Positions 33,901 through 43,600 are shown, numbered from the stretch's first letter. The stretch: DNA of 64,000 nt from Pseudomonas sp. B21-028 (GCF_024749045.1 NZ_CP087184.1:5022001-5086000), one strand, 5' to 3'. Notes: generated from the sequence alone by a model not told the origin. Translations and numbers: made by a program.

Positions 33901-33954
33901 CTGTTCGTATTGCCATGTATCTACACGCTGCTAGCCAAGCCGGATAAAGCCTGA
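30928..33954 (+). CDS. mexW: RND efflux pump, MexW-like
   Basis: This is a 1008-residue inner-membrane transporter with 12 membrane helices and two large periplasmic loops. The start FTDPFIRRPVFATVVSLLI, the segment 4 acidic pair in GLVVDDAIVVVENIHRHIEE (proton relay) and the second-half motif SKHGILIVEFANQL are typical of HAE1 drug pumps. It is slightly shorter than AcrB-type proteins, as are MexW-like pumps. It is co-transcribed with the adaptor gene. Substrates are probably multiple drugs but cannot be listed from sequence. Confidence 0.92.
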   Translation: MAFTDPFIRRPVFATVVSLLIVLLGFQAWSKLPLRQYPQMENALITVTTAYPGANAETIQGYITQPMQQSLASAEGIDYMTSVSRQNFSVISVYARIGSNSDRLFTELLAKANEVKNQLPQDAEDPVLSREAADASALMYISFFSKELSNPQITDYLSRVIQPKLATLPGMAEAEILGNQVFAMRLWLDPIKLAGFGLTAADVTNAVRQYNFLSAAGEVKGEYVVTSINANTELKSAEAFAAIPLKIDGDSRVLLRDVARVEMGAENYDTISSFGGTPSVYIGIKATPGANPLDVIREVRKIMPEMEAQLPTNLKAEIAYDATLFIQASIDEVVKTLFEAVLIVIVVVFLFLGALRSVLIPVVTIPLSMIGVMFFMQLMGYSMNLLTLLAMVLAIGLVVDDAIVVVENIHRHIEEGKSPFDAALEGAREIAMPVVSMTITLAAVYAPIGLLEGLTGALFKEFALTLAGAVVISGIVALTLSPMMCAMLLRHDENPSGLAHRLDMAFERLKNRYQRMLHGTLNTRPVVLVFAVIVLLLIPVLIMFTKSELAPDEDQGIIFMMATAPQPTNLDYLNTYTDHFLEIFKEFPEYYSSFQINGYNGVQSGIGGFLLKPWNERSRTQMEILPDVQAKLESIPGLQIFGFNLPSLPGTGEGLPFAFVINSPKDYATLLEVAERIKKRAVESGKFAFMDIDLAFDKPEVVVDIDRDKAAQMGVSMQDLGGTLATLLGESEINRFTLEGRSYKVIAQVERPFRDNPGWLNNYYVKNAKGESLPLSTLIKVSDRARPRQLNQFQQLNAVTISGFPVVSMGEAIETVRQIAREEAPVGFAFDYAGASRQFVQEGSALWVTFALALAIIFLVLAAQFESFRDPLVILVTVPLSICGALIPLFLGWSSMNIYTQVGLVTLIGLISKHGILIVEFANQLRKEQGLTPREAVEQAASIRLRPVLMTTAAMVFGMVPLILATGAGAVSRFDIGTVIATGMSIGTLFTLFVLPCIYTLLAKPDKA

Positions 33955-33973
33955 CCAGTGGCAAGGGGATCAT

Positions 33974-34104
33974 TGTGGCGAGGGGATTTATCCCCGCTGG
34001 GCTGCGAAGCAGCCCCATCAAATGCAACTCGGTGTGTCAGATTGATTGAGTTGCCTGCAAAGGGGCTGCTTCGCAGCCCAGCGGGGATAAATCCCCTCGC
34101 CACA
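33974..34104. repeat. REPIN, GGCGAGGGGATTTATCCCC type
   Basis: The ends match the class at 23580. The inner arms read GCTGGGCTGCGAAGCAGCCC and GGGCTGCTTCGCAGCCCAGC, a variant of the inner sequence. It lies after mexW. Confidence 0.95.
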
Positions 34105-34131
34105 AATGTTTTTCCGATAAATAACCAGACA

Positions 34132-34163
34132 TAAAAAAAGGCCACCCGAAGGCAGCCTTTATT
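34132..34163 (-). terminator. Intrinsic terminator downstream of the small membrane-protein gene
   Basis: The hairpin AAAGGC / GCCTTT, extended by partial pairing, is followed on the minus strand by TTTTTTTAT, 16 bp after the stop codon at 34179. Confidence 0.7.
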
Positions 34164-34178
34164 TGGGCTCCGTGACTC

Positions 34179-34412
34179 TCAACTCTGCGGCCTCACGCCT
34201 TGGGAAAGACTGAACATGAACAGCAACAGGTCATTATCCGGCCGGACCACCTCGCTGGCCTTGGCCACCCGCGGCAAAGGGCAATAAGCACCAGAGTGGG
34301 AGGCACTGAGTATCTGAGAACGGGGCTGTTCCCACACAGCCACCGCCATTGACGCAACTGCCAGGGCTCCGATTAAAAACACACCTCTAGCAATTTCCAG
34401 TTTCATCGTCAT
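34179..34412 (-). CDS. Small exported or membrane protein, unknown
   Basis: This is a 77-residue protein with one hydrophobic segment near the N-terminus (GVFLIGALAVASMAVAVW). The rest is polar, with a single Cys (GAYCPLP). It may be anchored in the inner membrane or exported. AAGG precedes the ATG at 34412; a second ATG lies two codons in. It overlaps the end of the LPS-kinase-like gene by 4 bp on the same strand, so it is probably the last gene of the colRS operon group. I do not recognise it. Confidence 0.65.
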   Translation of the reverse strand: MTMKLEIARGVFLIGALAVASMAVAVWEQPRSQILSASHSGAYCPLPRVAKASEVVRPDNDLLLFMFSLSQGVRPQS

Positions 34413-35119
34413 AAGCCTTTGATAGCGCTGCCAAACGCCGTCTCATAAAAGTAGACGAGTTTTTTCCAGTCAGAATCGCTGAACGACGAATGGCGCCGGA
34501 GCTGTTTCATGTCATGGGATGCAGCCCGTCGGGCGGTCAGGCGCCGGCGACACTTCTCCAGATCCAGCAGCGCCACTTCGGGCTTGGCCGCCTCGCCCTC
34601 CCCGGTCACACGCACAAAAACATGCTTGATGTAGATGCAGCTGTGTTGCCATCGGCCCTTGTGCATGCGGGCCAGGTTTTCGGCCAGCTCCCGAAGGACC
34701 TGGTCATGCACCGCTTCGCCGTGACGCTCGCGACCGCCGCCGGCATACCAGTGCTCGATCTCCTCGAAACCTTCAAGCGCACGAGTCACCAATAACGCCC
34801 GCCACTTATGGTCCGGGTCCGGTTGGGCAGCACAGAAAACCAGCTCGGGTACCCGGACGTTGAGTCGAGGCAACGCCAGGAGCGCGTCCTGCTCACGCAG
34901 CACGGTCGGACGACCGAACGGATGCAGCCAGCTGCGATAAATGTGTCCAGTCTGGCGCTTGGCATAAAGCAGCTCGCCATCCTTGCTGATGATCCGTTGC
35001 ACGCCACTTTCTCCACCACGACGCACGTTGGGCTCTTCTACCCATTCACCCTTCATGCTCCAGTAATGGTCGAAGCTGCTGCGGGAAATCCCAGGAGTCT
35101 CTGCTACCTGCGCAACCAT
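34409..35119 (-). CDS. inaA: InaA-family lipopolysaccharide kinase
   Basis: This is a 236-residue protein with a Kdo/WaaP-like kinase fold. The catalytic segment reads ENLARMHKGRWQHSCIYIKH, followed by VALLDLEKCRRR, which supplies the metal-binding Asp. WaaP/InaA relatives phosphorylate inner-core lipopolysaccharide sugars. I chose ATG 35119, preceded by GAGGT; the longer frame to 35143 overlaps the upstream gene without support. It lies downstream of colR-colS and a methyltransferase, matching PA4378-PA4381, which supports a role in outer-membrane maintenance. Confidence 0.88.
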   Translation of the reverse strand: MVAQVAETPGISRSSFDHYWSMKGEWVEEPNVRRGGESGVQRIISKDGELLYAKRQTGHIYRSWLHPFGRPTVLREQDALLALPRLNVRVPELVFCAAQPDPDHKWRALLVTRALEGFEEIEHWYAGGGRERHGEAVHDQVLRELAENLARMHKGRWQHSCIYIKHVFVRVTGEGEAAKPEVALLDLEKCRRRLTARRAASHDMKQLRRHSSFSDSDWKKLVYFYETAFGSAIKGL

Positions 35120-35123
35120 GCTG

Positions 35124-35792
35124 TTACCTCTTGCGTAATACATAAACTCGCCACATGGCGTAGAGCGGTAGGAAGTCCAGTTGTTCCTGGATGCGAAACC
35201 CGGCCTGCCGAAACTCCTCTTCTACTGTAGCGACCGGTAACACAAATCGATTCTGGTAGTCTTTCTGCCCACGGCTACGTTCCTGACGCTTGCGTTTCCA
35301 GGCCTTGAAATTGCCATCAACCCACAATGAAATAATCACGCTGTCACGGCTGACGCGCGCGAATTCCTTCAGAATCGCCAGTCGATGCGCGGGTTCACCG
35401 ATGTGATGAAGCAGGCGCATGCAAAAAATGCTGTCGACGGCGTTATCAGGCAAGGCGATGTCGAAGGCAGAAGTGTGCAAGGGTTGTACCCGTTTCACGA
35501 CATCGGCGGGTTGAGACTCCATTGCAGTCTTGAGCATGGCCTCGGAATTGTCCGCGCCGATGATGACGCGATTCGGTTTTTCCGCCAGCGAGGACCAGAA
35601 GCGCCCTGCACCGCAAGGCAGATCCAATACCAGGCCCGGGTCACCGGCCAGTGCCAATGCACGCTTGGCCAGTTGTTGATCTCGCTGATTGGAGAGACGG
35701 CGACTCAAGCCGCTTCGATGCTTGTGAAAGTATTTCCGGGCATGCTGCTCGTCGTACTTTTCGGAAAAATCGAGCTTGATGGGTTTGGACAT
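35124..35792 (-). CDS. SAM-dependent methyltransferase of the colRS operon (WarA-like)
   Basis: This is a 222-residue class I methyltransferase. Motif I is LVLDLPCGAGRFW, motif II/III IIGADNSEAML, and a post-motif region IFCMRLLHHIGEP follows. I chose ATG 35792 because GGAGGT lies 9 bases upstream; the longer frame to 35903 would overlap colS upstream sequence. Its counterpart PA4379 lies between colS and the inaA-like kinase. It is thought to affect lipopolysaccharide or surface composition, but its substrate is not known. Confidence 0.88.
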   Translation of the reverse strand: MSKPIKLDFSEKYDEQHARKYFHKHRSGLSRRLSNQRDQQLAKRALALAGDPGLVLDLPCGAGRFWSSLAEKPNRVIIGADNSEAMLKTAMESQPADVVKRVQPLHTSAFDIALPDNAVDSIFCMRLLHHIGEPAHRLAILKEFARVSRDSVIISLWVDGNFKAWKRKRQERSRGQKDYQNRFVLPVATVEEEFRQAGFRIQEQLDFLPLYAMWRVYVLRKR

Positions 35793-35903
35793 TAAGGGGA
35801 CCTCCTTTCCAGACAGGTCCAACTTATGAATCGGTGTGTCATCGCCTTGTGAAAAAAAAGTCATGCAATCTTCGCAATGATTACAAAATTTTTCAGGACA
35901 CAC

Positions 35904-37181
35904 TCAATCCTTCGGATTCAATTCAACCTCGAAACGGCAACCGTTGGGCTCCATCGTACTGAGACTCACCATCCAGCCCTGGTTCTCGCAAATCCGTTGT
36001 ACCAGCGACAGCCCCAGCCCAAGCCCCTCACCGCGCTTCTCATTGCCGCGCACGAACGGTTCGAACATCGCCTCGCGCTTCTCCTCGGGAATACCCACGC
36101 CGCTGTCCTCCACCACGAATCCGGTGCCGTAGAGGGTGAGACGGATAAAGCCCTGATCGGTGTAATGCAAGGCGTTACGCAACAGGTTACCCATGACCGC
36201 TGTCAGGAACGTGGCGTTATAGGGTGTGTCGAGAGGCTGTCCCGGTTCGAAAATCAGCGTCAGGCCTTTGGACTCGATGGCCGCACGCCATACCCCGAGG
36301 AGATTTTCCGCGACCTGACCAAGGGTCAGGCGAGGCGACATGCCGTTGTCCTCGCGCTGAGCCCTGGCAAGCATCAGGAACGTTTGCACCAGTTCGCGCA
36401 TCTCTTCACTGGCGCGGTTGATGCGCTCGACCTGCAGGCGACCCCGCTGATCCAGTGCCGGGTTTTCCAGCAACAGTTCACAGGAGGTCGCCAGGACCAT
36501 CAACGGCGTGCGAAGCTCATGACTGACATCACTGGTAAACAACCGCTCGCGGGTCAGGGCCTGGCGCAACCGCCCCAGTGTCGCGTCGAATGCCACCGCC
36601 AGCTCGCCCACCTCATCAGCGGCATAATCAGGCGCCAACGGAGGGGCGAGTCCAAGAAGCTGGTCGCGGTGCCGCACTTGCCGGGCCAAACGCACCACCG
36701 GCGCCATCACCCGGCGCGCCAGGATCCAGCCAAGGAACACCGCCAGCGCCAGGCTGAGCACAAAGCCCACCAGCACGACGGCGAACAGCACCCGCTCGCG
36801 CTCTTCGAAGTCGCTCTGGTCCTGCAGCAACACGTAATGCCGGCCGTCAACGATCTCCACCATGGCGTGATAGGACAATTGCTCGCGAAACACTTCGTGG
36901 AAGCCAGGCTCCAGGTGACGCAGATCCTTGGGCAATTCGAAGTCACCCGGGCCGCCGCTGAAATAGAACAACTGGTCAGGTTCCGGACGATGATTCCAGT
37001 CCGAGACACTGTCCATCAGCAACAGGCGTTGCAGGTCGCCACCCAGTCCGGAAGAAATCAGCTTTTCTTCCACCAGGTGTACCGTCGCCACGATCCCCAT
37101 GGCGAAGGCTCCGGCCACCAGCGCACTCATCAATGCAAATGCAATGATGATCCGTTGGGCAAGGCTCTGCTTAAACTCCAT
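35904..37181 (-). CDS. colS: Sensor histidine kinase ColS
   Basis: This is a 425-residue inner-membrane kinase. Helix 1 (IIIAFALMSALVAGAFAMGI) is followed by a short periplasmic sensor domain of about 100 residues. Helix 2 (LFAVVLVGFVLSLALAVFLG) leads to HAMP, the phospho-His in DVSHELRTPLMVLATSCELL, and ATPase boxes NLLRNALHY, VVEDSGVGIPEE and GEGLGLGLSLV. ColS senses excess zinc or ferric iron and membrane stress. ATG 37181, after GAGGG, gives an 11-bp overlap with colR. Confidence 0.92.
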   Translation of the reverse strand: MEFKQSLAQRIIIAFALMSALVAGAFAMGIVATVHLVEEKLISSGLGGDLQRLLLMDSVSDWNHRPEPDQLFYFSGGPGDFELPKDLRHLEPGFHEVFREQLSYHAMVEIVDGRHYVLLQDQSDFEERERVLFAVVLVGFVLSLALAVFLGWILARRVMAPVVRLARQVRHRDQLLGLAPPLAPDYAADEVGELAVAFDATLGRLRQALTRERLFTSDVSHELRTPLMVLATSCELLLENPALDQRGRLQVERINRASEEMRELVQTFLMLARAQREDNGMSPRLTLGQVAENLLGVWRAAIESKGLTLIFEPGQPLDTPYNATFLTAVMGNLLRNALHYTDQGFIRLTLYGTGFVVEDSGVGIPEEKREAMFEPFVRGNEKRGEGLGLGLSLVQRICENQGWMVSLSTMEPNGCRFEVELNPKD

Positions 37182-37854
37182 CGCGGCCCTCGGCCAGGCG
37201 ATAACCGACACCGTGCACGGTATGCAGCAAAGGCTTGTCGAATGGTTTGTCGATCACCTGGCGCAATTGGTGGACATGGCTGCGCAGGCTGTCGCTGTCC
37301 GGGCAATCATCGCCCCATAGGGCTTCTTCAAGGATTTCCCGACGCAGCACGTGGGGACTCTTCTGCATCAGTACCGCCAGCAACTTCAGGCCGACCGGGT
37401 TGAGCTTGAGCAGCTTGCCCTCGCGGGTCACTTCCAGGGTATCGAGGTCATAACTCAGGTCGCCGACCTGCAACGCACGCCGGCCGCCGCCCTGGGCCCG
37501 CCGCATGACCGCTTCGATCCGGGCCGCCAGTTCCGACAGGGCGAAGGGTTTGATCAGGTAATCATCGGCCCCGGATTTGAAGCCCTGCAGGCGGTCGTCC
37601 AGTTGATCCCGGGCGGTGAGCATGATCACCGGCGTATCGCGCCGGGCATCTTCACGCAGACGCTTGCACAAGGTGTAGCCGTCGATGCCCGGCAACATGA
37701 TGTCGAGCACGATCAGGTCGTAATGCTCGGTCGCTGCCAGGTGCAGGCCCGACAGACCGTCCTGGGCGCAATCGACGGTATAGCCCTTGAGCCCCAGGTA
37801 ATCGGCCAGATTGGCCAGGATGTCGCGGTTGTCTTCGACCAATAGAATTCGCAT
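37171..37854 (-). CDS. colR: Response regulator ColR
   Basis: This is a 227-residue OmpR/PhoB-type regulator. The receiver domain has LLVEDNRD, the phospho-acceptor in LIVLDIMLPGIDGY and KPFALSELAAR. The C-terminal winged helix has DSDSLRSHVHQLRQVIDKPF. ATG 37854 follows GGAG at the right distance; an upstream ATG two codons earlier is less favoured. It controls outer-membrane and LPS-related genes with ColS. Synteny with PA4381 supports the name. Confidence 0.93.
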   Translation of the reverse strand: MRILLVEDNRDILANLADYLGLKGYTVDCAQDGLSGLHLAATEHYDLIVLDIMLPGIDGYTLCKRLREDARRDTPVIMLTARDQLDDRLQGFKSGADDYLIKPFALSELAARIEAVMRRAQGGGRRALQVGDLSYDLDTLEVTREGKLLKLNPVGLKLLAVLMQKSPHVLRREILEEALWGDDCPDSDSLRSHVHQLRQVIDKPFDKPLLHTVHGVGYRLAEGRDGV

Positions 37855-37968
37855 GGGCATCTCCTCTGCGCACGTGGACAGTCGTCGTGGCCCGCGCAGC
37901 TTAAGGCCAAGTAAGGCTCGCGGCTAGCGGGACGAGCTCTTTGATGGCGTTGCGCGAATCTTGACGAG

Positions 37969-37976
37969 TTTTTCAC
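37969..37976 (+). promoter_or_regulatory. Candidate ColR half-site upstream of the PAP2 gene
   Basis: TTTTTCAC lies between divergent colR and the PAP2-phosphatase gene. It matches the 3' part of the published ColR recognition pattern (ending TTTTCAC), but the upstream half of the site matches poorly. This is a weak call made mainly from position. Confidence 0.3.
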
Positions 37977-38059
37977 TATGCCTTCACGTCTCGCCAACGC
38001 AACGCAGGGCAGACTGCGCGCCACGCGCTCTTCATGACACTCCCACCAAAGGTACTACC

Positions 38060-38803
38060 ATGGTTTCCGCTGCCGTCCGCCCCACTTCCAGGCCTCTGAA
38101 TTTCTGGATCGCCTTGGGCGTGCCCGCCATTGTCGCGTTGATACTGGTGTTGCTGGAGCTGACCACTTTGGACATGAGCCTGGCCCGGCTGTTCTATGAC
38201 CCGAGCGCCGGCAATTTCATCGGGCGACATAGTTTTTTCCTGGAAGACATCCTCCATGACCGGGCGAAACAAGTGGTCATCGCCTTTTCGGTGTTTTCCA
38301 TCGTCGGCTTCATCGGCGCTTTTTTTATCCCCCGACTTAAGCCCTTCAAACGTGAGTTGGGCTGCCTGGTGCTCTCCCTGGCGCTGGCGACCTCCTTCGT
38401 CACGCCGATGAAAGCGGTGACCGCCGTGCAATGCCCCTGGAGCCTGAAGGAGTTCGGCGGCAAGGAAACCTACAGTGAATTGCTGAGCCCGCGCCCAGAC
38501 ACCCAAAAACCGGGCAGATGCTGGCCTGGGGGGCATGCCGCCACCGGATTTACCCTGTTCGCCCTGTTCTTCGTATTTCGCGACCGCAAGCCGCGCCTGG
38601 CCCGACGAGCCTTGGTATTTGCCTTCACCCTGGGAACGGTGTTCTCCATAGGCCGGATGATGCAAGGGGCCCACTTCTTCTCACACAACGTGTGGACGGC
38701 GGTGTTCTGCTGGCTGATTTGCCTGGGCTGTTATTACTTCGTCCTGTACCGGCCGGCCACAAGAGCAGAGCCCATGGTCGAAGCACAGCCGGTCAATGCT
38801 TGA
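38060..38803 (+). CDS. PAP2-family membrane phosphatase
   Basis: This is a 247-residue membrane protein with about six helices. The phosphatase signature is spread as CPWSLKEFGG, then GRCWPGGHAATGF and GRMMQGAHFFSHN; the two His residues and Arg needed for catalysis are present. PAP2 enzymes remove phosphate from lipids such as lipid A, phosphatidic acid or undecaprenyl diphosphate; an LpxE/LpxT-like activity is possible. It is divergent from colR. An A/G-rich ribosome binding site precedes ATG 38060. Confidence 0.88.
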   Translation: MVSAAVRPTSRPLNFWIALGVPAIVALILVLLELTTLDMSLARLFYDPSAGNFIGRHSFFLEDILHDRAKQVVIAFSVFSIVGFIGAFFIPRLKPFKRELGCLVLSLALATSFVTPMKAVTAVQCPWSLKEFGGKETYSELLSPRPDTQKPGRCWPGGHAATGFTLFALFFVFRDRKPRLARRALVFAFTLGTVFSIGRMMQGAHFFSHNVWTAVFCWLICLGCYYFVLYRPATRAEPMVEAQPVNA

Positions 38804-38822
38804 GCAGCATCCGACCGGAACC

Positions 38823-38913
38823 TGTGGGAGTCGAGCTTGCTCGCGATAGCGGTGAACCCGTTTGCAATGATGTCGGATGTCCCCCGTCATCGCGAGCAAG
38901 CTCGGCTCCCACA
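38823..38913. repeat. REPIN, variant GGGAGTCGAGCTTGCTCGCG type
   Basis: The inverted units carry GTCGAGCTTGCTCGCG on the left and CGCGAGCAAGCTCGGC on the right, with a base difference that leaves the hairpin intact. It is a diverged member of the first REPIN class. Confidence 0.9.
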
Positions 38914-38954
38914 GAAATTGGCTGAATAGCGAAAGTACCTCCAACGCCAGCCAA

Positions 38955-38991
38955 TAAAAAACCCCGCCTGCTTTCGCAGGCGGGGTTTTTC
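38955..38991 (-). terminator. Intrinsic terminator of groESL
   Basis: The stem AAACCCCGCCTG / CAGGCGGGGTTT with a short loop is flanked by A and T tracts, so it can work in both directions. It lies 21 bp after the groEL stop. Confidence 0.95.
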
Positions 38992-39011
38992 AATACAGGG
39001 GTAAGGCTGGC

Positions 39012-40667
<1,656 letters not shown>

Positions 40668-40705
40668 TTAAATACTGTGTAGTAGCGGGAAGATGAGCGG
40701 GGAAA

Positions 40706-40999
40706 TCAGCCTTCGAGAACAGCGAGGATTTCGCTCTCGCCCATTACCAGCAGTTCTTCGCCGTCGACTTTTACTGTGTTGCTGCCGGAGTAAGGGCCGA
40801 ACACGACCTTGTCACCCACTTTCACGGCCAGCGCACGCACTTCACCGTTGTCCAGCACACGGCCGGTACCTACAGCGAGAACTTCACCGTGGTTGGCTTT
40901 CTCGGCAGCCGAACCTGGCAGGACAATACCGCCAAGGGATTTCTTCTCTTCTTCGCTACGACGGATGACGACGCGGTCATGCAGAGGACGAAGCTTCAT
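40706..40999 (-). CDS. groES: Co-chaperonin GroES (Hsp10)
   Basis: This is a 97-residue lid of the chaperonin. The start [20 protein letters not shown] is canonical, and the mobile loop is in [22 protein letters not shown] lies upstream of the ATG at 40999. It is the first gene of the groES-groEL operon. A sigma-32-like promoter about 145-170 bp upstream and a long leader precede it. Confidence 0.98.
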   Translation of the reverse strand: MKLRPLHDRVVIRRSEEEKKSLGGIVLPGSAAEKANHGEVLAVGTGRVLDNGEVRALAVKVGDKVVFGPYSGSNTVKVDGEELLVMGESEILAVLEG

Positions 41000-41141
41000 T
41001 GTCGATCTCTCCTAATTTTGGTTTTCATCGGCCGGTGTAGTCCCGGCGGGTTTAACAAAAGCCGGCAAAGCCGGGTGCGGTTCGTCAGTCGAACCGCGGA
41101 AGTCTGTCCGGTGTTGCCACCGGAAACCTTGCGGTGACCGA

Positions 41142-41172
41142 TACATAAGGGCGTACAAGGGGATTACAAGGG
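41142..41172 (-). promoter_or_regulatory. Sigma-32-type heat-shock promoter of groESL
   Basis: On the minus strand the sequence reads CCCTTGTAA, a 12-base spacer, and CCCTTATGTA. This approximates the heat-shock pattern CTTGAAA and CCCCATNT. It lies 143 bp upstream of the groES start. Confidence 0.5.
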
Positions 41173-41206
41173 CCGGATCGAAAAAATTTCTTCATCGCAC
41201 AAACGA

Positions 41207-41230
41207 ACACGGCACCCGAAGGTGCCGTGT
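41207..41230 (-). terminator. Hairpin downstream of fxsA
   Basis: ACACGGCACC / GGTGCCGTGT forms a perfect 10-bp stem with a CGAA loop, 9 bp after the fxsA stop. The T-tract is weak on the minus strand. Confidence 0.65.
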
Positions 41231-41238
41231 GGTGGGTT

Positions 41239-41715
41239 TTATTTGGAATCGCGGTGTTCGAATTCGCCTTCGATCACATCGGGTTCGCGGCCCAGGGGTT
41301 CTCGCGGTGCCGGACCACCACGAGGCTGGAGGTCGTCGGCAAAAGCCCGCTGGCGCATCGCCTGTTCTTCGGCACGCTGGCGCATCTTGTTGGCCAGCAA
41401 CCGACGGGTTAACGGCAGCAACATGAGCAAACCCAATACGTCGCTGATGAAGCCAGGCAGGATCAGCAGACCGCCGCCCAGGGCCAGCATCAGGCCTTCG
41501 AGCATGGTCTGCGCAGGCAGCTCGCCACGGCTCAGGCTTTCACGGGCACGCAAGGCCGTGGCGAGACCGGCGATGCGCAGCACGAACACGCCGAGCATCG
41601 AGCCGAGGATGACCAGCAGCAAGGCCGGGAAGAACCCGATCGCACCGCTGACCTTGACGAATACGAACAGCTCCAACACCGGGAACAGCAGAAAGAGCAA
41701 TAAAAAAGGGCGCAT
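41239..41715 (-). CDS. fxsA: FxsA family inner-membrane protein
   Basis: This is a 158-residue membrane protein with three to four hydrophobic segments (FLLLFLLFPVLELFVFVKVS, LLVILGSMLGVFVLRIAGL, LMLALGGGLLILPGFISDVL). The C-terminal polar tail runs MRQRAEEQAMRQRAF and onwards. FxsA-type proteins are known for affecting phage F exclusion of T7; their normal function is unclear. It lies directly upstream of groES on the same strand but is separated by a hairpin and a promoter, as in PA4387-PA4386. ATG 41715 follows GAGGAAA. Confidence 0.92.
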   Translation of the reverse strand: MRPFLLLFLLFPVLELFVFVKVSGAIGFFPALLLVILGSMLGVFVLRIAGLATALRARESLSRGELPAQTMLEGLMLALGGGLLILPGFISDVLGLLMLLPLTRRLLANKMRQRAEEQAMRQRAFADDLQPRGGPAPREPLGREPDVIEGEFEHRDSK

Positions 41716-41742
41716 CAAATGGTTTCCTCAACGCAAGAATGC

Positions 41743-41907
41743 CTAGTGGCCTGTACGGTTAATTCGAGTACTCAAATTCGAGTGTCAGGGCTTGCCAGGC
41801 AAGGCGCCATGACGAGTCGTAGCCCCGCTACGGCGAGGAATGGCAACGCAGGCTGACAAACCCTGGCGCCGAAGTTGAGTGCACGAATTAGCCACACAGG
41901 CCACTAG
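41743..41907. mobile_element. 165-bp CTAG-ended inverted-repeat element (long copy)
   Basis: The element begins CTAGTGGCCTGTACGGTT and ends AGCCACACAGGCCACTAG. The outer 12 bases are perfectly inverted. Imperfect pairing continues for about 50 bp each side (TAATTCG, ACTCAA, TTCG, CAGGG blocks match), so the whole element can fold back. It encodes nothing. Its left end matches the 54-bp element at 12443 over about 35 bp, which shows that it is a repeated mobile-like unit rather than a local terminator. Confidence 0.75.
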
Positions 41908-41943
41908 CTATGAAAACCTAAATGACGTCGCCCTTTCGTGAAT

Positions 41944-42675
41944 TCAAGCGTCGGCCTCTGCATTTTTCGGCCATTGTTCGGCGTGGGCCAGATAAACCAA
42001 GGCTTCGCGAACTTGTGTCGGCGTATTGCAAGTCGCTGGAAATGCCAGCCAATGCAGTCCCTGACCGATGCGCAGGTGCATGCCTTCGCTGTCGATGCCC
42101 ACCAGTTGCGCCGCTTCGCTCTTGGGCAGATCGGCCAGATCGACGTAATGGGCGATGGCCTTGGCGTGATCCGCATTCATGTGCTCGATCATGCTCGCCT
42201 CGGCTTTGCCGGCAAAGGGGTTGGTCAAGGTGATCCGGTCGATCCAGTGAATGGCGCCAAAACCGCCGATGTAGCGATGACGCACCGGATCGAGCACCCA
42301 GAAATCGAAATCGTGGGCCTTGTGGTAGTTCTGCGATTCAGGAAAGTAGCGGTAGTAACGCTCGGCGGCAGTGTCGATGGCGGCGCTGTCTTCAAGTTTC
42401 CGCGCCTCGGCCAGGTAGGTCAGGCGCCCGACGGCCTGCACGTCTTCGGCGCCCCGCTCGCCCACCAGCATGGAGCACTTGGAGTCTTTCTGCAGGTTAT
42501 GGGTGTGCTGGGCGATGCGGCTGATCAGGATCAACGGCCGGCCCTGCTCGTCCAGGCAATACGGCACCACGGAGCCGAACGGAAAACCAGGCATGGACTT
42601 GGAATGGGTGGAGAGCATTCCACGGTATTCCTTGAGCAGTAATTCTCGGGCATGCTTGGCAGCTTCAACGCTCAA
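41944..42675 (-). CDS. HugZ-like split-barrel FMN/haem-binding protein
   Basis: This is a 243-residue protein. The first half is a pyridoxamine-5'-phosphate-oxidase-like split barrel ([40 protein letters not shown]). The second half is a DUF2470-type domain that includes [20 protein letters not shown]. This two-domain layout is found in HugZ-type haem oxygenases and related proteins. No haem-uptake genes are adjacent, so haem degradation is only one possibility. It is a single-gene unit. Confidence 0.88.
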   Translation of the reverse strand: MSVEAAKHARELLLKEYRGMLSTHSKSMPGFPFGSVVPYCLDEQGRPLILISRIAQHTHNLQKDSKCSMLVGERGAEDVQAVGRLTYLAEARKLEDSAAIDTAAERYYRYFPESQNYHKAHDFDFWVLDPVRHRYIGGFGAIHWIDRITLTNPFAGKAEASMIEHMNADHAKAIAHYVDLADLPKSEAAQLVGIDSEGMHLRIGQGLHWLAFPATCNTPTQVREALVYLAHAEQWPKNAEADA

Positions 42676-42731
42676 TTTATGACTCCTTTGATGAAATTCG
42701 TCTAAAAACGCTCAGACACCTGGACATACGA

Positions 42732-43490
42732 ATGCAGCTCACTGACAAAGTAATCATTATCACCGGCGGTTGCCAGGGTCTGGGCCGCTCCATGGCCGAG
42801 TATTTTGCCGGCAAAGGCGCGAAGCTCGCGCTGGTTGACCTCAACCAGGAGAAACTCGACCAGGCGGTTGCCGCCTGCGTGGCCAAGGGCGTCGAAGCCC
42901 GGGCCTACCTGTGCAACGTGGCCAATGAAGAGCAGGTGAGCGACATGGTCGCCCGGGTCGCCCAGGATTTCGGCGCAATCCACGGGTTGATCAACAACGC
43001 CGGGATCCTGCGTGACGGCCTGCTGCTCAAGGTGAAGGACGGCGAGATGACCAAGATGAGCCTGGCCCAGTGGCAGGCCGTGATCGACGTCAACCTCACC
43101 GGCGTGTTCCTGTGCACCCGTGAAGTGGCGGCGAAAATGGTCGAGCTGAAGAACAGCGGCGCCATCATCAATATCTCGTCGATCTCCCGGGCCGGCAACA
43201 TCGGCCAGACCAATTATTCAGCCGCCAAGGCCGGCGTGGCCGCCGCCACCGTGACCTGGGCCAAGGAGCTGGCGCGCTACGACATTCGCGTCGCCGGCAT
43301 CGCACCGGGCTTCATCGAAACCGAGATGACCCAAAGCATGAAACCCGAGGCCCTGGAAAGAATGACATCGGCGATTCCACTCAGGCGCATGGGTCGGCCC
43401 GAAGAGATCGCCCATTCAGCGGCCTATATCTTCGAGAACGACTATTACACCGGACGGATCCTGGAGATGGATGGCGGGTTGCGGATGTAA
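42732..43490 (+). CDS. Short-chain dehydrogenase/reductase, FabG-like
   Basis: This is a 252-residue NAD(P)-dependent SDR. The cofactor motif is [15 protein letters not shown], the NNAG motif is [11 protein letters not shown], and the catalytic triad is Ser in [13 protein letters not shown], Tyr and Lys in [20 protein letters not shown]. It resembles PA4389-type proteins. It probably reduces or oxidises an unknown hydroxyl or keto substrate. It is divergent from the HugZ-like gene and followed by a REPIN. Confidence 0.93.
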   Translation: MQLTDKVIIITGGCQGLGRSMAEYFAGKGAKLALVDLNQEKLDQAVAACVAKGVEARAYLCNVANEEQVSDMVARVAQDFGAIHGLINNAGILRDGLLLKVKDGEMTKMSLAQWQAVIDVNLTGVFLCTREVAAKMVELKNSGAIINISSISRAGNIGQTNYSAAKAGVAAATVTWAKELARYDIRVAGIAPGFIETEMTQSMKPEALERMTSAIPLRRMGRPEEIAHSAAYIFENDYYTGRILEMDGGLRM

Positions 43491-43508
43491 AACCGCCGCA
43501 AAAACCAG

Positions 43509-43582
43509 TGTGGGAGCGAGCCTGCTCGCGATGGCGGTGTATCCGTTGTAATTCCGCTATCGCGAGCAGGCTCGCTCCCACA
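43509..43582. repeat. REPIN, GGGAGCGAGCCTGCTCGCG type, short spacer
   Basis: The two inverted REP units are separated by a shorter spacer than in the other copies. It lies between the convergent SDR and apbC genes. Confidence 0.94.
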
Positions 43583-43600
43583 GGATTTGCCTCCGACCGG

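Noticed and set aside
35877..37403. 508-codon plus-strand frame opposite colS and colR
   Set aside because: Antisense shadow without a plausible start or domain.
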